A stretch of 64,000 nt of DNA from Paenibacillus sp. CAA11 (GTDB taxonomy: Bacteria; Bacillota; Bacilli; Paenibacillales; Paenibacillaceae), in contig NZ_CP028922.1 of assembly GCF_003060825.1 (NCBI RefSeq), forward strand, positions 2,587,001 through 2,651,000, given 5' to 3'. This document shows positions 25,239 to 35,176 of the stretch, one piece after another (position 1 is the first letter of the stretch; each line of letters begins with the position of its first letter). The notes under the pieces are model-generated. The model ran no database searches and was not told where the DNA came from. It saw only the letters and a list, made by a program, of their open reading frames with translations. Made by a program: the position numbers and the translations under genes.

Positions 25239-26492
25239 TTATAGTAGATTTTGTTCCTTCATCTTCTGCAGAGCGGCTAAGATCCCATACTTAACATGAG
25301 ATAATGTCAATCCTCCCTGCATATACGCAATGTAAGGTTTGCGAATTGGCGCGTCCGCACTTAGCTCCAGACTGCCGCCTTGAATGAAGGTTCCGGCAGC
25401 CATAATCACCGGATGCTCATAACCCGGCATATCCCATGGCTCAGGCACCACATGTCCGTCTACTGCCGATGCCCGCTGTACCCCTTGAACAAATGCGATA
25501 AGGTGCTCACTGCTTGTAAAAGAGATCGCCTGGATCAGATCCGTACGCGGCTCGTCCCAGCGGGGCTTCGAGTCAAACCCGGCCGTCTCAAATACGGCGG
25601 CAGCAAGGATGCTGCCCTTCAAAGCTTGTCCAACGATCGTGGGGGCCATAAATAATCCCTGGTAGATGCCCCGTGTTGTCCCAAGCATAGCCCCTACCTC
25701 TCCGCCAATGCCCGGAGCGGTTAGTCGATATGCGGCCAGCTCCACTAGCGAAGCCCTGCCGCAAATATATCCGCCGGTCTCAGCCAGTCCTCCCCCTGGA
25801 TTCTTGATTAGGGAACCGGCAATCAGATCAGCGCCTACTTCTGTCGGTTCCTGTATTTCCGTAAACTCGCCATAGCAATTGTCTACGAATACAATAACAT
25901 CGGGCTTTATCGCTTTCACTCGGCGAACCATCTCCGCAATCTGCTCGACCCGAAACGAACTGCGCCAATCATACCCGCGTGAACGCTGAATCCCAATCAC
26001 CTTCGTATGTTCATGAATACCGGCCTCGACAGCTGCCCAGTCCACCGTACCCTCTTCGAGTAAAGCCGCTTCGCGATAGCTGATTCCGTAATCTCGCAGG
26101 GATCCTGTACCATCTCCTGCTTGTCCGATTACTTTATGTAATGTGTCATAAGGACGGCCCGTGATGTAGAATAGCTCATCCCCCGGCCGAAGTACACCGA
26201 ATAGAGCCGTAGCAATCGTGTGTGTTCCTGAGGCGAAATGCGGTCTTACCAATGCGGCTTCCGCTCCAAATACGTCAGCGTATACGAGGTCGAGTACCTC
26301 ACGCCCCCGGTCGTTATACGCGTAGCCTGTTGATCCTGCGAAATGAAAATCACTTACCTGATGCCGCTGAAAAGCTTCAATCACTTTCCATTGATTGTGA
26401 TCAACAATACGATCAATTCGCTGCTGACTCTCGGCGGTTAACTCTTCAGCCTGTCTGAGCCAACCCTTAATTTCTTCTGAAAAACCTGCCAT
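25239..26492 (-). CDS. ynbB: PLP-dependent methionine gamma-lyase-family protein (YnbB)
   Basis: 417 residues. The Cys/Met-metabolism fold is seen from GSTGYAYNDRGREVLDLVYADVFGAE onward, with the PLP lysine in AGSLIKNPGGGLA and an FVDNCYGEFTE strand holding the Asp that contacts the pyridine. This is the family annotated as methionine gamma-lyase or, historically, aluminium-resistance protein. Substrate unproven. It has the same neighbours as in Bacillus subtilis (hflX upstream, glnR downstream). Confidence 0.92.
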   Translation of the reverse strand: MAGFSEEIKGWLRQAEELTAESQQRIDRIVDHNQWKVIEAFQRHQVSDFHFAGSTGYAYNDRGREVLDLVYADVFGAEAALVRPHFASGTHTIATALFGVLRPGDELFYITGRPYDTLHKVIGQAGDGTGSLRDYGISYREAALLEEGTVDWAAVEAGIHEHTKVIGIQRSRGYDWRSSFRVEQIAEMVRRVKAIKPDVIVFVDNCYGEFTEIQEPTEVGADLIAGSLIKNPGGGLAETGGYICGRASLVELAAYRLTAPGIGGEVGAMLGTTRGIYQGLFMAPTIVGQALKGSILAAAVFETAGFDSKPRWDEPRTDLIQAISFTSSEHLIAFVQGVQRASAVDGHVVPEPWDMPGYEHPVIMAAGTFIQGGSLELSADAPIRKPYIAYMQGGLTLSHVKYGILAALQKMKEQNLL

Positions 26493-26519
26493 TTCTTCTT
26501 CTCTCCCTCATAGATGACA

Positions 26520-26550
26520 GGCCTGCCGTTCAACAATGGAACGACAGGCC
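26520..26550 (-). terminator. Hairpin between hflX and ynbB
   Basis: GGCCTGTCGTTC / GAACGGCAGGCC, a 12-bp stem (one G-U pair) with a seven-base loop. It lacks a U-run, so it may be an mRNA-stability or processing element rather than a terminator. Confidence 0.55.
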
Positions 26551-26571
26551 GTAAACTTCTTGTTAACTAAC

Positions 26572-27861
26572 CTAACCTTCGTTAATGATGTAGGATTCAA
26601 GCTGATACCCAAGCTTCTCATAATCCGCTTTATTCAGCTCAACGCGGAACAGGATATCATCCTCATCAAAAGTCTGCTCCAGCACCTCACCAACCCGGTA
26701 AACTATTGCTGTTAAGTCCCCCCGTCCCGCAGGAATTCTGAACAGACGTGTGTCGCCGGTAAGCTGCTTCTGAATTGCTTCTCTAACGAGTTCTAGATCT
26801 GCCTCGTCATAAGCGCTGATCTTGAAGGAATGCTCGCCGGATGGAAGCATCTGAAGCTGCTCTGGAGTGCACAAATCCTTCTTGTTAAAGAGAACGATCT
26901 GCGGCTTGCTGCCGGCTCCCAGATCATTCAGAATCTCTGTAACTACAGCCATCTGCTCTTCCCGATTCTCCGCAGAAGCATCCACAACATGCAGGATCAG
27001 ATCAGCTTCATTCGCTTCTTCGAGCGTCGCCCGGAAGGAAGCGACCAGATCATGCGGCAGGTTCTGGATAAAGCCAACCGTGTCTGTCAGGACGATCTCC
27101 TTACCGCTTGGAAGCTCCAGAGTGCGTGAGGTCGGATCAAGTGTAGCAAACAATTGATTTTCCACATAAATATCAGATGCCGTCAGCTGCTTTAACAGCG
27201 TAGATTTACCGGTATTAGTGTAACCTACGAGGGCTACCTGAACTACCCCGGTTTCCTTGCGGCGCTGTCTGTGCAGCTTACGATGCCGGGTAACTTCGTC
27301 CAGCTGGCGCTTCAGATCACTGATCCGGCCGCGAATGTGACGGCGGTCTGTCTCAAGCTTACTTTCCCCCGGACCTCTAGTTCCGATACCGCCGCCAAGA
27401 CGAGATAAGTTCTTGCCATGGCCCGACAGTCTCGGGAGAAGGTAGGAAAGCTGTGCAAGCTCTACCTGAATGATCCCTTCACGCGTTTTGGCACGCTGAG
27501 CGAAAATATCCAGAATAAGCTGTGTACGGTCAATAATTTTAACATCCAACGTCTCTTCGAGATTCCGAACCTGGGCCCCTGAAAGCTCCTGATCAAAAAT
27601 GGCTGTGTTGGCCTCCTGAGCTTCAATCGCTTCCCGCAGCTCTTCGACCTTGCCTTTCCCGATAAACCATCGTGAATCCGGGGTTTCCCGGTTCTGGACG
27701 ATCACGTCCTTTACTTCAACTCCCGCTGTCTCTGCCAAATTAACCAGCTCATCAAGCGAATACTTAGCATTAATTCCGCTTCGCTTGACTTCATCCGTTA
27801 CAAGGCTGACTAATACCGCTTTGTCGGTAAGTTCCGTCTTTGTCTCATATGTTGCTCCCAT
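26572..27861 (-). CDS. hflX: GTPase HflX
   Basis: 429 residues. HflX is a ribosome-binding GTPase that splits stalled or hibernating 70S ribosomes. G1 loop VALVGYTNTGKSTLLKQL, G3 TDTVGFIQNLP and G4 FNKKDL are present, with the HflX-specific N-terminal domain (VIVQNRETPDSRWFIGKGKVEEL) and the glycine-rich SGHGKNLSRLGGGIGTRGPGE motif before the G domain. AAGGAG lies 11 bases upstream of the ATG. The order spoVK-hflX-ynbB matches Bacillus. Confidence 0.96.
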   Translation of the reverse strand: MGATYETKTELTDKAVLVSLVTDEVKRSGINAKYSLDELVNLAETAGVEVKDVIVQNRETPDSRWFIGKGKVEELREAIEAQEANTAIFDQELSGAQVRNLEETLDVKIIDRTQLILDIFAQRAKTREGIIQVELAQLSYLLPRLSGHGKNLSRLGGGIGTRGPGESKLETDRRHIRGRISDLKRQLDEVTRHRKLHRQRRKETGVVQVALVGYTNTGKSTLLKQLTASDIYVENQLFATLDPTSRTLELPSGKEIVLTDTVGFIQNLPHDLVASFRATLEEANEADLILHVVDASAENREEQMAVVTEILNDLGAGSKPQIVLFNKKDLCTPEQLQMLPSGEHSFKISAYDEADLELVREAIQKQLTGDTRLFRIPAGRGDLTAIVYRVGEVLEQTFDEDDILFRVELNKADYEKLGYQLESYIINEG

Positions 27862-27902
27862 TCATTCACTGCTCCTTCTAAAGGCCTTATAATTGCTGCT
27901 TC

Positions 27903-28877
27903 TTATTTCTTATCTACCCTTAAATCCTCGGTTCTAATAGTCATCAGCTCCAGTTTACCTGGAGAAGCGCTCGAATATTGATTTAACAGCCGCACCGCCT
28001 GCTGGCGAATCGAACGCTCGATCATATTCCTCACGTATCTAGCATTGCTGAAGGCATGTAGGCTCTCCTGCTTCTCATTGATCAGGTGCTGCTTCAGCTT
28101 GAGGATTGCCTGCGGCATCAGGATGTAATCTCGCTCCTTCACCATCATCTCCGAGATTTGGATCAGCTGATCGACCGAGTAATCCGGAAAGTCCATCTGA
28201 ATCGGAAAACGGGACGGCAGCCCTGGATTTGTCTGCAGGAAGAATTCCATCTCGTCCGAGTAGCCCGCGAGAATTAGAATAAACTGGTTCTTATGGTCTT
28301 CCATGGCTTTGACCAGCGTATCGATGGCTTCCTTCCCGAAATCCTTCTCGCCGCCCCGGGCCAAGCTATAAGCTTCGTCTATGAACAGAATGCCGCCAAG
28401 AGCCTTCTTCACAAGATCCCGGGTCTTCTGCGCCGTATGTCCAATATACTCTCCCACCAGATCAGCGCGTTCTACTTCCAGCAAATGCCCCTTACTCAGC
28501 ACACCCATCTTCTGAAACAATTTGGCTATAATGCGAGCTACTGTTGTTTTCCCAGTACCAGGATTCCCTTTAAACACCATATGAAATACCTGGGAGCCGC
28601 TTAGTAAACCAACCTCCGAACGCATCTGAGCGATTTGCAGGAGCGCAAAGATTTCAAACACCAGCTCTTTAATACCGTCCAGGCCTACTAATTGATCCAG
28701 CTCGCGCTGGATCTCAGCATAAATCCCCTGCTGCACTGCCGCTGTCTTGGCAGCGGACGGAGCCGCCTCGATCTCGGGAGCCGTTTGAGAAATAACAGGC
28801 GGCTCAGAGGTACGAAGTATCACATTAATCTGTCTCGATGGTCTCTCGCTGTTGCCGGCCATGGCACGCCCTTGCAT
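27903..28877 (-). CDS. spoVK: Stage V sporulation protein K, AAA+ ATPase
   Basis: 324 residues from the ATG with GAGGTGAT; a longer frame would overlap ydcF and lacks a ribosome site. CbbX/SpoVK-type AAA+: Walker A FKGNPGTGKTTVARI, Walker B GGILFIDEAYSL, sensor LILAGYSDEME, then LPSRF with the arginine finger. In Bacillus SpoVK is made late in the mother cell and is needed for spore maturation. The region before the start has AATACAAT, compatible with a sigma-E type -10, but this is weak evidence. Confidence 0.93.
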   Translation of the reverse strand: MQGRAMAGNSERPSRQINVILRTSEPPVISQTAPEIEAAPSAAKTAAVQQGIYAEIQRELDQLVGLDGIKELVFEIFALLQIAQMRSEVGLLSGSQVFHMVFKGNPGTGKTTVARIIAKLFQKMGVLSKGHLLEVERADLVGEYIGHTAQKTRDLVKKALGGILFIDEAYSLARGGEKDFGKEAIDTLVKAMEDHKNQFILILAGYSDEMEFFLQTNPGLPSRFPIQMDFPDYSVDQLIQISEMMVKERDYILMPQAILKLKQHLINEKQESLHAFSNARYVRNMIERSIRQQAVRLLNQYSSASPGKLELMTIRTEDLRVDKK

Positions 28878-28963
28878 TGCGGCATCACCTCTTCCAAAAG
28901 TGGGACTGTAGAAACTTCTTAGACAATTGTATTCTATTGATCGTCCCGTTATTAGAAGTTTCC

Positions 28964-29620
28964 TTACTCTCCACGGATAAGGATGAGCGCTTGATCCATT
29001 TTCCACTTCGTATAAGCCAATATTTCCCGAGCCTTATTATATCCCATATTTAATACTTTAGAATCCGTCAACGATAATTGAGGATCTTTATAATCAAGGG
29101 TTCTTGCGATTTCAAGAGCTCTTCTTCCGTGATAGTTATGCGTGATAATGACCGCAGTATTGAAATGATGCTCCTTCATAATCTGCTTGCTGAATTTAAG
29201 ATTTTCCACAGTGCTGGTAGCTTGATTCTCAAGCAGAATCGCTTCCTTCGGAATGCCTAACTCTGTAAGATACAACGCCATCCCCTGTGCTTCTGTGCGC
29301 TTGGCTTTTGGTGAATCAAGGCCGCCGGTAACCAAAATATAAGGGAACTTCCCCTCGCTATATAACTGGGCTGCCAGATTCAGCCGTTCCTTCAAGCCCG
29401 GACTCGGTACATCATTCCATAACGAAGCTCCTAGAACGATCCCTACATCAGCTGGCTTCAGTGACTTCGTGCTTTTCCCGCTCTCAATTTGCAGCCAAGC
29501 GTAAGCAAGCCATACCAGTCCTAGCAGGATGATCAGCCCAGCGGCTTTGACCAGCTGGCGAGCAGGCCCTGCTTTACGTGTACGGGGAGGGACTTTCACA
29601 GATTCGGCGGAATTATTCAT
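28964..29620 (-). CDS. YdcF/SanA-type DUF218 membrane-anchored protein
   Basis: 218 residues. A basic N-terminus precedes one membrane helix (27-45), then the DUF218 domain: VGIVLGASLWNDVPSPGLKERLNLAAQLY, LVTGGL, TEAQGMALYLTELGI, ENQATSTVENL and VIITHNYHGRRALEIA. SanA/YdcF proteins are linked to envelope integrity; biochemistry is unclear. Start overlaps the DUF402 gene stop by 4 bp, so the two are coupled. Confidence 0.9.
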   Translation of the reverse strand: MNNSAESVKVPPRTRKAGPARQLVKAAGLIILLGLVWLAYAWLQIESGKSTKSLKPADVGIVLGASLWNDVPSPGLKERLNLAAQLYSEGKFPYILVTGGLDSPKAKRTEAQGMALYLTELGIPKEAILLENQATSTVENLKFSKQIMKEHHFNTAVIITHNYHGRRALEIARTLDYKDPQLSLTDSKVLNMGYNKAREILAYTKWKMDQALILIRGE

Positions 29621-30189
29621 GCAGATCCTCCATGTAGGCCGAATTTCAATTCGCTTAGCTCCATTCCTTGATCCCGGTGTGCGAGTGACATGAGGAAGTA
29701 AGGAAAGGAATGCGAATCAATAGCACGAAGCACATCACGTGCTGTCTGGGAAGCAAGCTCATAATCGCGAGGTGTAATCAGCCTCCGGGCAAGCGCATCG
29801 TCCAGTTCATCCTGATCCAACAGAAAAACCTCTCCATTCTTCAGCACCACAATATCTAGATACAAATCATCAAACCAGGGAACGCCTTGATCGGTTACGC
29901 CTTGATTCTTGCAAACATCAATGTACCATTCTACAATCTCATGCTTGTCATCAAACATTGCCGTAACAATAAAATGCTCTCCAGCCGGATAATACTGAAG
30001 CCAGCTATAACCCTTGTCTGCAATCCGAAAGGTGTGCCTTCCATAGGTTTTCCATAACGGCTCACGTAGGGTCTGGATCGTGTACAGAGTGATATACCCC
30101 GTAAAACTAGCACTTTTCACATACCTTGAAGCAAACTGCCGCTGTGTCACACGGCGCCAATTTGCCCGGTCTCCAAATTTTCGCTTCAT
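29617..30189 (-). CDS. DUF402 protein, nucleoside tri-/diphosphate phosphatase-like
   Basis: 190 residues. Signature KGYSWLQYYPAGEHFIVTAMFDDKHEIVEWYIDV ... GVPWFDDLYLDIVVL with conserved acidic residues is the DUF402/Ntdp beta-barrel; a characterised Staphylococcus relative hydrolyses NTPs and NDPs with divalent metals. Bacillus YgaC is similar. It is translationally coupled to ydcF. Confidence 0.88.
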   Translation of the reverse strand: MKRKFGDRANWRRVTQRQFASRYVKSASFTGYITLYTIQTLREPLWKTYGRHTFRIADKGYSWLQYYPAGEHFIVTAMFDDKHEIVEWYIDVCKNQGVTDQGVPWFDDLYLDIVVLKNGEVFLLDQDELDDALARRLITPRDYELASQTARDVLRAIDSHSFPYFLMSLAHRDQGMELSELKFGLHGGSA

Positions 30190-30261
30190 CGGTTAATACC
30201 CTTTCACACATGTTATGTTCAGCTTATCATATTTGAAAGCTACTCACAAAAGGCATTTGGC

Positions 30262-30316
30262 AAAAAAAGCAAAGAGCTTCCTTCTCTCGAACTCGAAAGA
30301 AATGGAAGCTCTTTGC
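30262..30316 (-). terminator. Terminator of the PBP1A-type gene
   Basis: GCAAAGAGCTTCC / GGAAGCTCTTTGC perfect 13-bp stem, then TTTTTTT on the minus strand. Confidence 0.93.
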
Positions 30317-30340
30317 ATGACTATGAATTATCCTCTTCGA

Positions 30341-33037
30341 TTACCCGGCGTTCTGTGAACCTGCGGGATTCGAGGGGTCAGGGGCGAAGGTACCGTCTCC
30401 ACTGCTGCCTGTAGTACCATCGCCGGTTCCTGAATTGGTCTCCGGTCCGGAGGTTCCCCCAGAACTATCGGGAGAGTCTCCTGAACCGCTGCCGCGGCCA
30501 TTCGACTTGCCGTTTCCTTTACCTCTTCCCTGCTTGTTGCTTTGATCATCCGGAGAGGTTGCAGGGTTCCCGGTGTCTCCCGAATTCCCGCCATTATTGT
30601 CAACTCCATTACCGCTGGAGTCGCCCCCCTGGTTCGTATTCCCTGTGTTATCCTGGTTGGTATTCGAAGGAGTATCGCCTGGATTTAAGTTGCCACCGTT
30701 CGGATCAGTTCCATTCCCCGTATCCGGAGGTGTGGTCTCATTCTGATCTTCTACGGCAGGAATTTCAAACCTGACGACATTCGATCGGTCACTTTCCGTA
30801 TCCGTTGCCGGATCATAATACGTTACATAGTATTCATAAGCAGTTGCAGGTGCAACTGTTAAATCCTCTGCATCTGTCGTTGCAACGTTCATGAGGAGCG
30901 AATAATCAGCATCTGTCGAGGCCTTCCGGTAGATCCGGTATTGTCCGCCTGCCTGGTCCACTCCATTCCAAGTTAAGGATACCGTTGCAGTTCCTTCGTC
31001 ATAAGTACCGCTCAAGCCTGTTACGCCCTTCGGCTTAACCGGCTGCTCTTCTTCTTTCTTCGGCTTGGACAGTTTGGATGGAACATCAAAATCTTTGACA
31101 GGTACGCCCTTAAGCGCCTCAGACATGACAGCCGCGAACATGGCAGCCGTTTGGCCGCTGCTGCCATTCAGCAGATGGTTCTTATCCACCTTGTCATAAC
31201 CCATCCAGATAGCAGCAGTCCACTCAGGGGTATAACCAACAAACCAGACATCACGGTTTTTGCTGCTCTTAAGGCCTGAAATTCCGTGCTGTGTAGTACC
31301 TGTTTTCCCTGCCACAGGACGATCTATTCTTGCTTTCTTCCCTGTACCATCAGTAACTACGTTTTGAAGCATCTTGGTCATGTAATAGGCGGTGTCTTCA
31401 CCAAGGATCTGTTCCTGTTTAGGTTTGCCATGCTGGTACACCGGGGTTCCTGCATGGTCCCGAATTTCTTTAATGGAGTATGGGTCATTATGTCTTCCCT
31501 TATTCGCCAGTACACTGTAGGCTTCGGCCATCTCCATCGTCGTGGTACCCTTGGTCAATCCCCCCAGCGCGACGGCCAGGTTGCTATCATTCTTATCGAG
31601 CGTGATCCCCATCTTCTGGGCATAATCAATACCTGTCTTCACACCGATCTGATTAAGAATCCATACCGCAGGAATATTTTCAGATTTTGTAATCGCCTGA
31701 GTCATACCAATCGTATCTGAATAGCCATGAAGATTCTTCGGACAATAGTTACCGAAGCATTGCTTCTTGTTGCTGAGTTTGGAGTTTATTGTAAACTTCC
31801 CTGTCTCCAGAGCAGGTGCATAATCAATAATCGGCTTTAATGCTGAGCCTGGCTGTCTGCGGCTGTTAATCCGGCTAAAGCCTTTACGTTCATAATCGCG
31901 TCCGCCAAGCAGCGCCACAATCGCTCCGTTCTCATGGTTCATGATCACAATGGAGCCCTGTACCTGTTGATCATCCTTGCTCTTCTCAAATAGACTGTCA
32001 TTCGCGAACGCCTTCTCAACCGCCTTCTGCGCCTGGGCATCCATAGTTGTGTAAATCTTATAACCTCCACGGACGATCTGGTCCTCGGTCAGTTCTGGCG
32101 CCACATCCTCCGCTTCATCCATGACATAATCGATAAAAGCGTTGTAATTCTGCTTCTTGACCGGAGGCTGGTAATCGTATTTGACGGCCTTCGCATGGTC
32201 CCGCTGCTCTGCGGTGATATAGCCCTGTTCATACATCAAATCCAGTACGACGCCCCTTCGCTCGGTAGATGCTTCCGGGTTGCGCAGTGGATTGTACTTC
32301 GATGGACCCTTCGGCATCGCTGCAAGGGTGGCCATCTGCCACAGCTCCAGTTTGTTAAGATCACCCTGACCAAAATATTTCTCGGCAGCAGCCTTAATTC
32401 CATAGGTGGTTCCGCCAAAATTAATTCGGTTCAAATACAAGGTCAGTATCTCATCCTTCGTCTTATTTCGCTCCAAGGCGGTTGCTATCGCAACCTCGGT
32501 AGCTTTACGGAAAAAGGTCTTATCCCGTGACAGGAAGATGTTCTTGGCAAGCTGCTGAGTGATCGTACTCCCGCCCTCCAGCTTCTTCCTGGCTACAATA
32601 TCCTTAACGGCCGCCCGGCCGATGGACCAGATGTCTACCCCATTATGCTCGTAGAAACGCTTATCCTCCGTAGCTACAAAAGCGTCCTTGAGGAGCTTGG
32701 GGATCTGATTGCTATCCACTGGCTCACTCTTGTCGATAGACAGCTCACCCATCAGCTTGCCGCCGCGGTCATAAACCTTAGTCGATTCATAGACAACCAG
32801 CTTATCCTGGTTCTCGCGGAGCAGCTTTTCTCCGTTGAACATAATGAACAGATATCCGATTATTCCGCAAATAATTGCGAATGCCATGGTAAAAAACGTG
32901 GTCCACAGCACTTTCTTGGCAGACAATTTCTTCTTTTTTTTCTTTGGTTTGTCTTTGGATGAATCCGACGCCTTGTGGTTGCGATCCATTCTAGACGGTC
33001 TTTGTGTCGGCATGTTCTCTCTATAGACTCCCTTCAT
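30341..33037 (-). CDS. Class A penicillin-binding protein (PBP1A-type) with FnIII domain and Gly/Asn-rich tail
   Basis: 898 residues. A basic N-terminus (KPKKKKKKLSAKK) and one membrane helix (about 45-70) precede the GT51 glycosyltransferase (VATEDKRFYEHNGVD, EGGSTITQQLAKN, LYLNRINFGGTTYGI). The transpeptidase follows with SxxK in GSALKPIIDY, SEN in TKSENIPA and KTGTT. After it come a fibronectin-III-like domain (VSLTWNGVDQAGGQYRIYR...) and a tail of about 110 residues rich in Gly, Asn, Ser, Asp, Thr and Pro, probably spanning the wall. It builds and crosslinks peptidoglycan on the outer membrane face. An ATG eight codons in is an alternative start. Confidence 0.94.
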   Translation of the reverse strand: MKGVYRENMPTQRPSRMDRNHKASDSSKDKPKKKKKKLSAKKVLWTTFFTMAFAIICGIIGYLFIMFNGEKLLRENQDKLVVYESTKVYDRGGKLMGELSIDKSEPVDSNQIPKLLKDAFVATEDKRFYEHNGVDIWSIGRAAVKDIVARKKLEGGSTITQQLAKNIFLSRDKTFFRKATEVAIATALERNKTKDEILTLYLNRINFGGTTYGIKAAAEKYFGQGDLNKLELWQMATLAAMPKGPSKYNPLRNPEASTERRGVVLDLMYEQGYITAEQRDHAKAVKYDYQPPVKKQNYNAFIDYVMDEAEDVAPELTEDQIVRGGYKIYTTMDAQAQKAVEKAFANDSLFEKSKDDQQVQGSIVIMNHENGAIVALLGGRDYERKGFSRINSRRQPGSALKPIIDYAPALETGKFTINSKLSNKKQCFGNYCPKNLHGYSDTIGMTQAITKSENIPAVWILNQIGVKTGIDYAQKMGITLDKNDSNLAVALGGLTKGTTTMEMAEAYSVLANKGRHNDPYSIKEIRDHAGTPVYQHGKPKQEQILGEDTAYYMTKMLQNVVTDGTGKKARIDRPVAGKTGTTQHGISGLKSSKNRDVWFVGYTPEWTAAIWMGYDKVDKNHLLNGSSGQTAAMFAAVMSEALKGVPVKDFDVPSKLSKPKKEEEQPVKPKGVTGLSGTYDEGTATVSLTWNGVDQAGGQYRIYRKASTDADYSLLMNVATTDAEDLTVAPATAYEYYVTYYDPATDTESDRSNVVRFEIPAVEDQNETTPPDTGNGTDPNGGNLNPGDTPSNTNQDNTGNTNQGGDSSGNGVDNNGGNSGDTGNPATSPDDQSNKQGRGKGNGKSNGRGSGSGDSPDSSGGTSGPETNSGTGDGTTGSSGDGTFAPDPSNPAGSQNAG

Positions 33038-33152
33038 TCTAGCCTAAACGCCCCCGGAAAGGAAAAGAACAACCCTTATCGTTCAGGTTGCTCCATTCTA
33101 ATTCCTATACATTTAAACGTTAAGGTTTTAAAAAAGTTTCAGGTCTTGGGGG

Positions 33153-33392
33153 TTAGCCCTCGCCTTGATTATCCTGCATCAGCGAAACATTTCGCTGCGG
33201 CTGGAAGGTGGAGATAGCGTGCTTGTACACCATTTGCTGGCGTCCGTCACTGTCGATAACGATCGTGAAGTTGTCAAAAGCTTTGATCGTTCCCCGAATT
33301 TGGAAGCCGTTCGTTAAGAAGACCGTGACCGGAATGCTTTCTTTGCGCAATTGGTTTAAGAACGTATCTTGGATATTGATGGATTTGTTCAT
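33153..33392 (-). CDS. hfq: RNA chaperone Hfq
   Basis: 79 residues, usual Bacillus size. Sm fold: [42 protein letters not shown] (Sm1) and [11 protein letters not shown] (Sm2, the YKHA RNA-binding motif). Helps small RNA-mRNA pairing. Follows miaA by 24 bp, as in many bacteria. GGGGGT lies upstream of the ATG. Confidence 0.97.
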   Translation of the reverse strand: MNKSINIQDTFLNQLRKESIPVTVFLTNGFQIRGTIKAFDNFTIVIDSDGRQQMVYKHAISTFQPQRNVSLMQDNQGEG

Positions 33393-33416
33393 TTAGCCGT
33401 ACCCCCAAATGTTCAA

Positions 33417-34388
33417 TTAGTGTTTTGTATTATATTCAAGAGATGCTCCGAACTTTCCTGCTATTATAGCATGGATGTCCGCCAAATTCTTTGAAAAATT
33501 TCCATCCGTGCAGTCTACCCAATGAATCTCCTTCATGTGGCGGAACCAGGACAGCTGACGCTTTGCGAAATGACGCGTATCCCGCTTCAGCTTGACAATG
33601 GCCTGATCCAGAGGGACTCCATCCACCAGATGCTCCACAATCTCCTTATAGCCAAGCCCCTGCATGGAGACCAGGTCTGGCGTATAGCCCTTATTCAGCA
33701 GAGACTCCACCTCTTGAACCAATCCCTGCTCGATCATGGCATCAATGCGTTCCTCTATTCGGTTATATAGCAATTGACGGTCCATTGTCAAACCGATCAG
33801 ACATAGATCATATGGAGACTGCTTAGTCTGCCCCTCCAATTGAGCCGACATTGTGATTCCGGTGAGGTGGTGTATTTCAAGAGCACGAATGACCCTTCGC
33901 TGATCATTCGGATGCAGCTTGGCGGCAGAAGCCGGATCGATCTGGGCCAGCTTGTCATGAAGAGCCTGCACCCCAAATTCCTCGGCATATTTGACCTGAG
34001 CTTGTCTGAATTCCTCATCTGATCCTGCTTCCGAGAACTGGAATTCGTAACAAACCGATTCCACATACAGCCCGGTGCCTCCAACGATAAATGGCAGATG
34101 CCCCCTGGATGTAACTTCTGGAATCAGACGGCGGCAAGCCTCTTGGAACAGCGCTACCGAAAAAGGCTCGTCCGGCTTGAGAACATCAATAAGATGATGG
34201 GGGACCCCTCTCATTTCATCCTGAGTAATTTTGGCAGTGCCGATGTCCATTTCCCGGTAAACTTGCATGGAATCACCAGAAATAACCTCACAGGAATAAG
34301 CTTTGGCAATTTCAATACTAAGCCTTGTTTTTCCAACTGCTGTTGGACCTACCAGGACTAGAAGCTTAGGTTTATTCTCAGCTGTCAA
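33417..34388 (-). CDS. miaA: tRNA dimethylallyltransferase MiaA
   Basis: 323 residues. Adds an isopentenyl group to A37 of tRNAs reading UNN codons. P-loop VLVGPTAVGKTRLSIEIA, ISGDSMQVYREMDIGTAK, HHLIDVLKPDEPFSV, GGTGLYV and RDTRHFAKRQLSWFR are all diagnostic. The ATG overlaps the end of the RsmJ-like gene by 11 bp. Confidence 0.97.
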   Translation of the reverse strand: MTAENKPKLLVLVGPTAVGKTRLSIEIAKAYSCEVISGDSMQVYREMDIGTAKITQDEMRGVPHHLIDVLKPDEPFSVALFQEACRRLIPEVTSRGHLPFIVGGTGLYVESVCYEFQFSEAGSDEEFRQAQVKYAEEFGVQALHDKLAQIDPASAAKLHPNDQRRVIRALEIHHLTGITMSAQLEGQTKQSPYDLCLIGLTMDRQLLYNRIEERIDAMIEQGLVQEVESLLNKGYTPDLVSMQGLGYKEIVEHLVDGVPLDQAIVKLKRDTRHFAKRQLSWFRHMKEIHWVDCTDGNFSKNLADIHAIIAGKFGASLEYNTKH

Positions 34389-35157
34389 GACGCATCACCC
34401 CGTACGTAATTTTGGAGCGGCTCCGGTCGGGCAGGTCAAATCCTAGCCGGGTGAATTCTCCGCTATCTCTTTTCTCCTTAAGGACCACTGCTTTACGTGC
34501 AACCCTTCTCGCTTCAGCTATCGCTTCCAAGCTGATTTGATCTAGATTCGCGTAACTGCGGAGAGGTGATATGGAGGATGACTCTGTCGTCGGCTCCCTG
34601 AACATCGGATCAAAATATACGATATCCGCGCTTTGATCAGGCATTTGCTTGAGCCAGTCCAGATGATGGCCGTGACGGACCTCAATCCGAGACAAGGCTT
34701 CATCAAACTCTTTTAACCCTGAATGGTAGCTTGCTAAACCCTCACGCAGCAGCATATATAATGGAAATGAGCTTTCGAGTGAGACCACCTCCCCCAAAGG
34801 CCCGCTGCCCATGGAGAAAATAATGGAATCTGCACCGAGACCGGCCGTGCAATCTATGATGCGATCTCCTGGCACAACACCAGCAGCTTCGAGCATGAGA
34901 TCCTTCCCACCCTTTAAGAGACGTTTGGCTCTAACAAAGGACATGCTGGGATGAAAGAACATAGGCTCTCCATCCTCGCCTGCAATACGAATCCCGTTCT
35001 CCAGGACAATCAGAATATCCGGATCATTGTATTTCTTGCGAAGCTTGCTCAGCGAAAGGCCCGATCTGCGGACATAACGAAGTCCTGTGCCTGCGGCAAT
35101 CTGCAAAGCGCGCTGCACCGATCCCTGCGCTTCATGATCACCAGTAGTTATAATCAA
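34378..35157 (-). CDS. Class I SAM methyltransferase, RsmJ-like
   Basis: 259 residues from a TTG start with CGGAGG upstream. SAM-site DRIIDCTAGLGADSIIFS, the acidic strand-2 end VVSLESS, and VYFDPMF (catalytic N/DPPF-like motif of N-methyltransferases). RsmJ-family enzymes modify guanine in 16S rRNA. It sits between mutL (20 bp upstream) and miaA (overlapping), so it is part of one long mutS-mutL-miaA-hfq run. Confidence 0.85.
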   Translation of the reverse strand: MIITTGDHEAQGSVQRALQIAAGTGLRYVRRSGLSLSKLRKKYNDPDILIVLENGIRIAGEDGEPMFFHPSMSFVRAKRLLKGGKDLMLEAAGVVPGDRIIDCTAGLGADSIIFSMGSGPLGEVVSLESSFPLYMLLREGLASYHSGLKEFDEALSRIEVRHGHHLDWLKQMPDQSADIVYFDPMFREPTTESSSISPLRSYANLDQISLEAIAEARRVARKAVVLKEKRDSGEFTRLGFDLPDRSRSKITYGVMRLDS

Positions 35158-35176
35158 GGTTGATTCCTCCGTTCAC